NCBI RefSeq assembly: GCF_017302985.1
Contig: NZ_JAFIMU010000004.1
Coordinates: 186,001-250,000 of the forward strand
Reading direction: 5' to 3'
DNA length: 64,000 nt
Source of the DNA: Corallococcus macrosporus
Lineage (GTDB): Bacteria; Myxococcota; Myxococcia; Myxococcales; Myxococcaceae
Position numbers and translations under genes: made by a program. Position 1 is the stretch's first letter; each line of letters starts with the position of its first letter. The notes under the pieces were generated by a model. That model searched no databases and was not told the origin of the DNA. It saw nothing but the letters and a program-made list of their open reading frames with translations. Below are positions 52,936 to 59,961 of the stretch, one piece after another.

Positions 52936-52977
52936 GAAAAAGACAGCGGGGCAGGCCCTGGAAGAGGCCCGCCCCGC
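52936..52977 (-). terminator. Rho-independent terminator of rplY
   Basis: On the minus strand a GC-rich stem (GCGGGGC with GCCCCGC, 52977-52946) encloses GGCC/GGCC pairs, followed by a run of T (CTTTTTC) at 52941-52935. It lies 27 bases after the rplY stop and before pth, so pth may have its own promoter or depend on read-through. Confidence 0.75.
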
Positions 52978-53004
52978 GAGGAGACACCAGACGGCGGAAG
53001 AGGA

Positions 53005-53700
53005 CTACTTCTTCGCCGGGGCCTTGGCCGCGGCCGCCGCGGGGGCCTTCGCGTCGCCCGCCTTCGCGTCGCCCGCCTTCGCCGCCGCCGCGGGAGCCGC
53101 CGCCGCCGCAGCAGCCGCCGCCGGAGCCGCCTCCGCCGCTTCCGGCGCGGAGAGGACCGCGATGGTGTAGTTGACGTGCGTCTTCACGGACACGCCCTCG
53201 GGGAGCTTCACGTCGTTCACGTGGATGGCTTCCGCGATCTTCAGGTTGGTGACGTCCACCTCGATCTGGAGCGGGATGGCGCCGGGGAGCGCCCAGACCT
53301 CCAGGTTGCGGCGGATCTGCGTGAGCAGACCGCCGTCCGCCACGCCCGCCGCCTTGCCGGTCAGCACGACGGGCAGGTTCACCTTGACCTGCTCCTTCTC
53401 GTTCACGGCGATGAAGTCCGCGTGCAGGATGTCGCGGGTCAGCGGGTCCATCTGGTAGTCCTTCAGGAGGACCTGCTGATCATTGCCCGCCAGCTTCAGC
53501 GAGATGAGCGTGTTCAGCTTGTGCGGCGTGTTGATGGCCGTGCGGATGGCCTTCGGGTCCACGGAGATGTGCAGCGGCGCCTTCAGGTGCTTGCCGTAGA
53601 CGACGGCGGGAACGCGGCCGGCGGCGCGCAGGCGGCGGGCAACGCCCTTGCCGGAGTTGTCACGGGCCTGGGCTTCGAGGGTGCTCTTGTCGGTGGCCAT
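53005..53700 (-). CDS. rplY: 50S ribosomal protein L25/general stress protein Ctc
   Basis: 231 residues. The N-terminal 5S-rRNA-binding L25 domain (LEAQARDNSGKGVARRLRAA, VPAVVYGK) is joined to the C-terminal TL5/Ctc beta domain (VNLPVVLTGKAAGV, LEVWALPGAIP). The last 45 residues are an Ala/Lys/Pro-rich tail with a repeated KAGDAKAGDAKAP unit, probably unstructured. A structured leader upstream may regulate it. Confidence 0.95.
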   Translation of the reverse strand: MATDKSTLEAQARDNSGKGVARRLRAAGRVPAVVYGKHLKAPLHISVDPKAIRTAINTPHKLNTLISLKLAGNDQQVLLKDYQMDPLTRDILHADFIAVNEKEQVKVNLPVVLTGKAAGVADGGLLTQIRRNLEVWALPGAIPLQIEVDVTNLKIAEAIHVNDVKLPEGVSVKTHVNYTIAVLSAPEAAEAAPAAAAAAAAAPAAAAKAGDAKAGDAKAPAAAAAKAPAKK

Positions 53701-53748
53701 GGAAAGGCTCTCTTTTCGGTGGGGTACCGCGGATGTCACCGGTCCGTC

Positions 53749-53797
53749 GGGCGCCCTCGGCATCCCACCCCCATGGTGGGCCCCGAAGACGGCGCCC
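53749..53797 (-). other. Nested hairpins upstream of rplY
   Basis: An outer stem GGGCGCC/GGCGCCC (53749-53755 with 53791-53797) encloses an inner stem CCCACC/GGTGGG (53764-53769 with 53775-53780). It lies between prs and rplY. It could terminate prs or, since ribosomal protein genes often carry structured leaders, affect rplY. There is no T tract on the minus strand. Confidence 0.45.
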
Positions 53798-53890
53798 GGG
53801 CCGTTTTGCTGGCCCGTTGAACCGGTGGAGGGGGCCGGACATGCCAGCCCCCGGGGTCCTTCGTCAAGCCGCCCGGCTTCCAGGCGGCCC

Positions 53891-53914
53891 GCAAGCTCGC
53901 AAGCTCGCAAGCTC
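53891..53914. repeat. Three copies of GCAAGCTC
   Basis: A perfect direct repeat of an 8-bp unit, just after the prs stop codon. It can change copy number by slippage. I see no wider repeat of this unit in the window. Confidence 0.7.
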
Positions 53915-53932
53915 GGAAGACTGGAAGCAGGC

Positions 53933-54886
53933 TCAGACGAACAGCGAGCTGAGCGAGTCCGCGCGATGGATGCGCGCGATGGCCTCTCCGAAGAGGGCGT
54001 CGGTGTGCAGGGCGCGGATCTTCGGGCAGGCCTTGGCGGTGGCGGCCAGCGGCACCGTGTCCGTGAAGACGACCTCCTCCAGGACGGAGTCGGTGATGCG
54101 CTGGATGGCGGGGCCGGACAGGATGGGGTGCACCGCGTACGCGACCACGCGGCGCGCGCCCTTGTCCTTCAGCGCCAGGGCCGCCTGCGCGAGCGTGCCC
54201 GCGGTGTCCACCATGTCGTCCACGAGGATGGCGTCCTTGCCCTTCACGTCGCCAATGAGGTTCATCACCTCCGAGGCGTTGGGGCGCGGACGGCGCTTGT
54301 CGATGATGGCCAGGCCCGTGTTCAGTCGCTTGGAGTAGGCGCGCGCGCGCTCCACGCCGCCGGCGTCCGGGCTGACGATGACCAGCTCGCTGGACTCCGG
54401 GAAGCGCTTGCGGATGTCCTCCAGGAACACCGGCGAGCCGTAGAGGTGGTCCGAGGGCATGTTGAAGAAGCCCTGGATCTGCCCGGCGTGCATGTCCATG
54501 GACACCACCCGGTTGACCCCCGCGACCTCCAGCATGTCCGCCACCAGCTTGGCGGTGATGGGCGTGCGGGCCGCCACCTTCCGGTCCTGCCGCGCGTAGC
54601 CGTAGTACGGCATCACGGCCGTGATGGAGCCGGCGCTCGCCCGCTTGAGGGCGTCGCACATGATGAGCAGCTCCATCAGGTGGTGGTTCGTGGGCGGGCA
54701 CGTGGACTGGACGATGAACACGTCCTGTCCGCGCACGTTCTCGCCGATCTCGACGTGGATCTCCCCGTCGGAGAACGTGTCCACCGTCGCCTGGCCCAGG
54801 GGACGCTGGAGGTACTGGCAGATGCGCTGCGCCAACGCCGGGTTGGAGTTCCCGGCGAACACCTTGAAGTCACGCGACGGCTGCAT
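53933..54886 (-). CDS. prs: Ribose-phosphate pyrophosphokinase
   Basis: 317 residues. It makes PRPP from ribose 5-phosphate and ATP for nucleotide, His and Trp synthesis. [13 protein letters not shown], the metal site [15 protein letters not shown], the flexible KRRPRPN, and the PRPP-binding [15 protein letters not shown] are all present. spoVG lies upstream in the same direction (gap 42 bp), an arrangement shared with other bacteria. Confidence 0.96.
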   Translation of the reverse strand: MQPSRDFKVFAGNSNPALAQRICQYLQRPLGQATVDTFSDGEIHVEIGENVRGQDVFIVQSTCPPTNHHLMELLIMCDALKRASAGSITAVMPYYGYARQDRKVAARTPITAKLVADMLEVAGVNRVVSMDMHAGQIQGFFNMPSDHLYGSPVFLEDIRKRFPESSELVIVSPDAGGVERARAYSKRLNTGLAIIDKRRPRPNASEVMNLIGDVKGKDAILVDDMVDTAGTLAQAALALKDKGARRVVAYAVHPILSGPAIQRITDSVLEEVVFTDTVPLAATAKACPKIRALHTDALFGEAIARIHRADSLSSLFV

Positions 54887-54928
54887 GGGGGCGCTGACTA
54901 ACCCGTGAGCGCCCCGAAGGGAAGTTCG

Positions 54929-55228
54929 TTAGTCGAGTTCCGCGGCCACGGGACCGAGCGTCCCGTTCTGCGCCTGGTGAAGGTGTTTCTCGTACTCAAT
55001 GAGGATGACCCGCTCCATCTGGCTGCGCGTGTCCGCGTTCAACGGATGGGCGATGTCCTTGTAGGTCCCGTCCTTCCGTTTTTTCGCGGGCATCGCGATG
55101 AAGAGCCCGGTGGAGCCGTGGATCACCTTCAAGTCGCGCACGACGAAGCAGTGATCCAGGGTGATGGTGACGTACGCCTTGAGCTTGTCCTCTTCGACCG
55201 GAAACACCCGGACGTCGGTGATGTTCAT
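54929..55228 (-). CDS. spoVG: SpoVG family protein
   Basis: 99 residues from the ATG at 55228, preceded by a run of G. MNITDVRVFPV, KLKAYVTITLD and VRDLKVIHG match SpoVG, which binds nucleic acid and in Bacillus affects septation during sporulation. The family signature FIAMPAKKRKDGTYKDIAHP is complete. It precedes prs. In a fruiting myxobacterium a developmental role is possible but untested here. Confidence 0.94.
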   Translation of the reverse strand: MNITDVRVFPVEEDKLKAYVTITLDHCFVVRDLKVIHGSTGLFIAMPAKKRKDGTYKDIAHPLNADTRSQMERVILIEYEKHLHQAQNGTLGPVAAELD

Positions 55229-55344
55229 GTCCCCCCCCGAACACTGGAAGATCGGAGCTACGGGGAAGCCTGGGACAGACCGGAGGTGAAAAGCAAGCAC
55301 CTCCTACCCGTCACACCGGGGACCGTTCACTGCCCCGTCAGCCG

Positions 55345-55716
55345 CTATGCCCCGAAGGGCCAGTGACTCAGCAGGTGGGCGAGGAAGGCCAGGTGGTAGA
55401 CGACGATGATGGCGTAGACGACGGCGCCCGCGCGGATGGCGAAGCGGCTGGCCTTGAGCCGGCGGTGCAGGCACAGCAGGCACAGCCCCGCGTTCACGAT
55501 GAGCAGCTTGCTGAACATGAAGAGCAGCGGGGACTGCTCGTACGCCACGCGCATCACGGGGTTGAGCTCCTCCGCCACCCCCAGCTGCAGGAAGAGCAGG
55601 GTGAAGAGCCCGTCCAGCAGGTTCAGCATGAGCAGCGCCACCGACGCCGGCGACATGTAGAAAGAAGCCTGCTGCGCCCAACCCCCGCCCTGCACCTCGT
55701 TCGCCGTCGCCGCCAC
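55345..55716 (-). CDS. DUF5658-like membrane protein
   Basis: 123 residues with three hydrophobic spans. The pattern LNLLDGLFTLLFLQLG, followed by AEELNPVM, resembles DUF5658, a small family of membrane proteins with unknown role. The start is not well fixed: the ATG at 55716 has only a weak purine stretch upstream. Confidence 0.7.
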   Translation of the reverse strand: MAATANEVQGGGWAQQASFYMSPASVALLMLNLLDGLFTLLFLQLGVAEELNPVMRVAYEQSPLLFMFSKLLIVNAGLCLLCLHRRLKASRFAIRAGAVVYAIIVVYHLAFLAHLLSHWPFGA

Positions 55717-55913
55717 TCGCCACCCCCGAAGGTTCCCGTCCGTGCTACCCGGGGGAAGGGCTATTCAAATCCCTTGCCAGGGGTTTCCCGGGCTTCCCGG
55801 AAGCAGCCGGGCAGGCGGCGCGGGTGGGGGCTTGCCTGTCCGGAAACGAAATTGACGGGAAGGGGTGGCCAGCGGAGATTGGCGCCGCTTCCGCCCTTCC
55901 CGACGAGTGCCCC

Positions 55914-56513
55914 TTGCATCAATTCCCCAAAGATATCGGGTGGATAGAGGTCATCTGCGGCTCGATGTTCTCCGGCAAGACGGAGGAGTTGATCCGCCGC
56001 GTCAAGCGCGCGCTGTACGGCCGGCAGAAGGTGCGGGTGTTCAAGCCGCGCATCGACACCCGCTATGACGACACGCAGGTGGTGAGCCATTCCCAGTTGA
56101 AATTGACGTCCCTCCCCATCGAGAGGGCTGAAGAAATTTTCCGGCACCTGTCCCCCGACACGCAGGTGGTGGGCATCGACGAGGTGCAGTTCCTGGGCGG
56201 AGAAGTCGTGCAGGTGTGCGAGGCGCTCGCCCAGAGGGGCATCCGCGTCATCTGCGCCGGGCTGGACCAGGACTACCAGGGGCGCCCCTTCGAGCCGATG
56301 CCCCAGCTGATGGCGGTGGCGGAGTACGTCACGAAGGAGCTGGCCATCTGCGCGGTGTGCGGAAACCCGGCCAACCGTTCGCAGCGCATCATTGGCAGCG
56401 AGGAGCGGGTGGTGGTGGGCGCGGCGGGGGCCTACGAGCCGCGCTGCCGCAAGTGTCACGTGGCGGAACCCGCGGAGGCCAGCCCTCCGCAGACGCTGAA
56501 GCTGTTCGACTGA
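55914..56513 (+). CDS. tdk: Thymidine kinase (class II)
   Basis: 199 residues from a TTG at 55914, chosen because the upstream frame reads like non-coding sequence and class II enzymes usually have 190-200 residues. WIEVICGSMFSGKTEELIR is the Walker A region, VVGIDEVQFL the Walker B, and CAVCGNPA plus CRKCH give four Cys for the structural zinc. It phosphorylates thymidine. UPRT- and HPRT-like genes follow, forming a salvage group. Confidence 0.9.
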   Translation: MHQFPKDIGWIEVICGSMFSGKTEELIRRVKRALYGRQKVRVFKPRIDTRYDDTQVVSHSQLKLTSLPIERAEEIFRHLSPDTQVVGIDEVQFLGGEVVQVCEALAQRGIRVICAGLDQDYQGRPFEPMPQLMAVAEYVTKELAICAVCGNPANRSQRIIGSEERVVVGAAGAYEPRCRKCHVAEPAEASPPQTLKLFD

Positions 56514-56548
56514 AGAGCCGCCCAGGAGCGGCGCGGGAGCCCCATCCG

Positions 56549-57364
56549 ATGCGTGACACCCTGTACGCGAACGTCCCGTTCAAGTTGAACGAGATGACCC
56601 ACCACTATGGGCCCAACGTCCACCTGGTGGGTAATCCGTTTCTCCTCTCCCAACTGGCCACGCTGTGCGCCAAGGGGACGCTCCAGCCGCAGATCAACCG
56701 GCTGGTGGAGCAGCTCTACGCGGACCTGGTGAAGACGGTCATCAACGCGGAGTTCCCGCGCAAGATGGTGACCCTCCCCACGCGCATGATCGACTCCACG
56801 CCCCTGGGCATCTACCAGGGCGAGGTGGTGGACCCGCAGCTGCGCGTGGTGACGGTGAACATCGCGCGGGCGGGCACGCTGCCGTCGCAGGTGACGTACG
56901 ACCTGCTCAACTTCACGGTGGATCCGTCCCTGGTGCGCCAGGACCACATCATCATGAGCCGGATGATCGACGCGGCCCAGGCGGTGGTGGGCTCGGAGAT
57001 TGGCGGCGCGAAGATTGGCGGGGACGTGGATGACGCGTTCGTGCTGTTCCCGGACCCCATGGGGGCCACGGGCGGCAGCCTGTCCACGGCCATCACCCTG
57101 TACAAGACGAAGGTGCCCGGGCGGGCGCGGCGCATCATCACGCTCAACCTCATCGTCACGCCGGAGTACCTGCGGCGGATGACGACGGAGCACCCGGACG
57201 TCATCATCTACGCGCTCCGTCTGGACCGCGGCCTGTCCCCGCCGGAGGTGTTTGGCACCGCGCCGGGCCTGCTGTGGGAAAAGGAGCGGGGCCTGGATGA
57301 CCGGCAGTACATTGTCCCCGGCGGCGGCGGCTTCGGGGAGATCATGAACAACGCCTATGTGTAG
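56549..57364 (+). CDS. upp: Uracil phosphoribosyltransferase-like protein
   Basis: 271 residues, longer than standard Upp (about 210). The PRPP-binding loop is FPDPMGATGGSLSTAI, close to the DPMLATGGS of uracil phosphoribosyltransferase. An earlier VNIARAGTLPSQ also fits. The first 70 residues (HHYGPNVHLVGNP) are not seen in the E. coli enzyme. Because of divergence, the base used may not be uracil. It lies 35 bp after tdk and 12 bp before hpt. Confidence 0.75.
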   Translation: MRDTLYANVPFKLNEMTHHYGPNVHLVGNPFLLSQLATLCAKGTLQPQINRLVEQLYADLVKTVINAEFPRKMVTLPTRMIDSTPLGIYQGEVVDPQLRVVTVNIARAGTLPSQVTYDLLNFTVDPSLVRQDHIIMSRMIDAAQAVVGSEIGGAKIGGDVDDAFVLFPDPMGATGGSLSTAITLYKTKVPGRARRIITLNLIVTPEYLRRMTTEHPDVIIYALRLDRGLSPPEVFGTAPGLLWEKERGLDDRQYIVPGGGGFGEIMNNAYV

Positions 57365-57376
57365 AGGGAGCACCCG

Positions 57377-57913
57377 GTGACGACGTTCCACGAGAAGGAT
57401 GTCGGCGTCCTCATCTCCGAGGAGGCCGTGCAGGCGCGCGTGAAGGAGCTGGGCGCGGAGATCACCCGCGACTACCAGGGCAAGGAGCTCACGCTCATCT
57501 GCGTGCTCAAGGGCTCGGCGTTCTTCGCCATCGACCTGGCGCGCGCCATCGACCTGCCGCTCACGCTCGAGTTCCTGGGCGTGTCCAGCTACCACGGCGG
57601 CACGGAGTCCACGGGCGAGGTGCGCATCACCACGGACGTGTCCAAGCCGATGGCGGGCAAGCACCTGCTCATCATCGAGGACATCATCGACACGGGGCTC
57701 ACCATGAGCTTCCTCCTGGAGAACCTCCGGGCGCGCCACCCCGCGTCGGTGAAGATCTGCTCGCTGCTGGAGAAGCCCGCGCGGGCCAAGACGAAGGTGA
57801 ACATCGACTACAAGGGCTTCGTCATCGAGGACAAGTTCGTCGTCGGGTACGGCCTGGACTACGGCGAGAAGTACCGGAACCTGCCGTTCATCGGCATCTG
57901 GAAGCACGTCTGA
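57377..57913 (+). CDS. hpt: Hypoxanthine phosphoribosyltransferase
   Basis: 178 residues from a GTG at 57377. It salvages hypoxanthine and guanine. VLKGSAFFAIDLARAI, the PRPP motif LLIIEDIIDTGLTMSF, and DKFVVGYGLDYGEKYRNLPFIG all match HPRT. The last gene of the salvage cluster; a hairpin follows. Confidence 0.95.
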   Translation: MTTFHEKDVGVLISEEAVQARVKELGAEITRDYQGKELTLICVLKGSAFFAIDLARAIDLPLTLEFLGVSSYHGGTESTGEVRITTDVSKPMAGKHLLIIEDIIDTGLTMSFLLENLRARHPASVKICSLLEKPARAKTKVNIDYKGFVIEDKFVVGYGLDYGEKYRNLPFIGIWKHV

Positions 57914-57925
57914 GTGCCCGGGCGT

Positions 57926-57943
57926 CCCACCCCGCGGGGTGGG
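57926..57943. terminator. Hairpin after hpt
   Basis: CCCACCCC and GGGGTGGG form a nearly loopless palindrome 13 bases after the hpt stop. No T tract follows, so termination efficiency is uncertain. Confidence 0.5.
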
Positions 57944-58117
57944 GGCCTTGAGTCTGCGAGGGCCCTGTCCACGCGCCGCAAGGCGGCCGTGTGCAGGGCC
58001 TTCGTGCGTCACGGGGTGCGTGCATGCACAGCCTCCTCTGAACACGGAGGAGGCGTGGGCATGCGAGACGGGAACGTGAGGCCCGCCCGGGCGACGACGA
58101 CCACGGGTGGGGAGGCG

Positions 58118-58888
58118 ATGCGGAAGTACCTGGCGGAGGCCATCGGCACGTTCGTGCTGGTGCTCGGTGGCGTGGGGACGGCGGTGCTGGCGGGCGAGCG
58201 CGTCGGCTTCCTCGGCGTGGCGTTCGCCTTCGGGCTGTCGCTGCTGGCCATGGTCTACACGGTGGGCCCCATCTCCGGCTGCCACGTGAACCCGGCCGTG
58301 ACGGTGGGCCTGCTGATGGCGGGCAAGTTCGACAAGCGCCACGTGGCTGGCTACGTCGTCGCGCAGTGCGTGGGCGCCATCGTGGCGGCGGGCGTGGTGC
58401 TGCTCATCGCCAGGGGCGCGCCGGGTGGGTACTCGGCGGGCGCGGAGGGGCTGGGCAGCAACGGCTACGGGGCCTCGTCCCCGGAGGGCTACGGCGGCGG
58501 GGCGGCCTTCCTCACGGAGGTGGCGCTCAGCTTCCTGCTGGTGCTGACGGTGCTGGGGGCCACGGACGCGCGAGCGCCGGTGGGCTTCGCGGGCGTGGCC
58601 ATCGGCCTGGTGCTGACGCTCATCCACCTGGTGGGCATCCCCATCACCAACACGTCGGTGAACCCGGCGCGCAGCCTGGGGCCGGCGCTGTTCGCGGGAG
58701 GGGATGCCCTGCGGCAGTTGTGGATGTTCATCATCGCGCCGCTCCTGGGCGCGGCCTTCGCGTCCGCCGTGTACCGGCTGGTGAACCGGCCGGCGGTGCA
58801 GATTTCCGCCACGCGCGCGGAGCAGGCCACGGACGAGGAGCGCCGCGAGCGCGTCATGGGCCGGCGCGACGCGGAGCACCCCGTCTAG
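58118..58888 (+). CDS. aqpZ: Aquaporin (AqpZ/MIP family)
   Basis: 256 residues from the ATG at 58118 (GGGGAGG is only 2 bases away, so a start further upstream is possible). Six spans and the two NPA half-helices are visible: GCHVNPAVTVG and NTSVNPARSLGPALF. The first span, KYLAEAIGTFVLVLGG, is classical. A Gly/Ser/Tyr-rich loop (GAEGLGSNGYGASSPEG) between spans 3 and 4 is longer than usual. Likely a water channel. Confidence 0.9.
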   Translation: MRKYLAEAIGTFVLVLGGVGTAVLAGERVGFLGVAFAFGLSLLAMVYTVGPISGCHVNPAVTVGLLMAGKFDKRHVAGYVVAQCVGAIVAAGVVLLIARGAPGGYSAGAEGLGSNGYGASSPEGYGGGAAFLTEVALSFLLVLTVLGATDARAPVGFAGVAIGLVLTLIHLVGIPITNTSVNPARSLGPALFAGGDALRQLWMFIIAPLLGAAFASAVYRLVNRPAVQISATRAEQATDEERRERVMGRRDAEHPV

Positions 58889-58899
58889 AGGGTGGGGCG

Positions 58900-59910
58900 C
58901 TAGAAGGCGGCGTCGAAGACGACGTCGTTGGCGGCGCCCACGCCCACGGCCACCTGGTAGGACGACACGCGGCGCTCGAAGAAGTTGGTGAGCTCCTGCA
59001 CGTCCTGCAGGTCCATGAAGTGCAGCGGGTTCTTCGTGTGGAAGATGGGGGCCATGCCCAGCATCTGGAGGCGCTGGTCGGCCACGTACTCCAGGTAGCC
59101 GCGCATCTCCTGCACGGACAGGCCCATCACGCCGCCGCTCAGCAGGTCCTGGGCGAACTGCGTCTCGCACTCCACCGCGTCGCGCATCATCTGCACGACG
59201 TCCTTCTCCAGGCTCGCGTCGAAGAGGTCCGGCTCCTCCTTGCGCGCCGTCTTGATGGCCTCGAAGGCGAAGGCCATGTGGGCGGACTCGTCACGGAACA
59301 CCCAGTTGGTGCCCGCGGCCAGGCCGTTGAGCAGCCCCTTGCTGCGCAGGAAGTACACGTACGCGAAGGCCGCGAAGAAGAAGAGGCCTTCGATGCAGCC
59401 CGCGAAGCAGATGAGGTTGAGCAGGAACTGGCGGCGGTCCGACTTGGAGCGGACCTGGTCCACCGCCTGGATGCTGTCCATCCACTTCATGCAGAAGCGC
59501 GCCTTGCGCTGGATGGACGGGATGTTGTCCACCGCCGCGAAGGCCTTGGCGCGCTCGGCCGGGTCCGGCACGTAGGTGTCCAGCAGCGTCAGGTAGAACT
59601 GGACGTGCAGGGCCTCCTCATAGAGCTGGCGCGACAGGTACATGCGCGCTTCCGGCGCGTTCAGGTGCTTGTAGAGGTTGAGCACCAGGTTGTTGCCGAC
59701 GATGGAGTCGCCCGTGGCGAAGAAGGCCACCAGCCGGTGGATGAGGTGACGCTCCGCGTCCGTCATCTTCGAGCGCAGGTCCACCAGGTCCGTGGAGAAG
59801 TCGATCTCCTCCACCGTCCAGGTGTTCTTGATGGCGTTGCGGTACATCTCGAAGAAGACGGGATACGCCATGGGGCGCAGCGTCAGGTTCATTCCCGGAT
59901 CGAGCAGCAT
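58900..59910 (-). CDS. nrdB: Ribonucleotide reductase small subunit (class Ia)
   Basis: 336 residues. It holds the di-iron centre and tyrosyl radical. EALHVQFY gives Glu, His and, seven residues after the Glu, the radical Tyr; DESAHMAF gives the late Glu and His ligands. The C-terminal tail (NDVVFDAAF) would dock into NrdA. It starts 51 bp after nrdA and its stop is only 11 bp from the aquaporin stop. Confidence 0.93.
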   Translation of the reverse strand: MLLDPGMNLTLRPMAYPVFFEMYRNAIKNTWTVEEIDFSTDLVDLRSKMTDAERHLIHRLVAFFATGDSIVGNNLVLNLYKHLNAPEARMYLSRQLYEEALHVQFYLTLLDTYVPDPAERAKAFAAVDNIPSIQRKARFCMKWMDSIQAVDQVRSKSDRRQFLLNLICFAGCIEGLFFFAAFAYVYFLRSKGLLNGLAAGTNWVFRDESAHMAFAFEAIKTARKEEPDLFDASLEKDVVQMMRDAVECETQFAQDLLSGGVMGLSVQEMRGYLEYVADQRLQMLGMAPIFHTKNPLHFMDLQDVQELTNFFERRVSSYQVAVGVGAANDVVFDAAF

Positions 59911-59961
59911 TTCTTCAGCACTCCCTTACAGACGAAGGACGGGTGGGGGAGACGGCCAGGG

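Noticed and set aside
53891-53914. Mobile element end or attachment site
   Set aside because: Only a short 8-bp repeat; no integrase, tRNA or inverted ends nearby.
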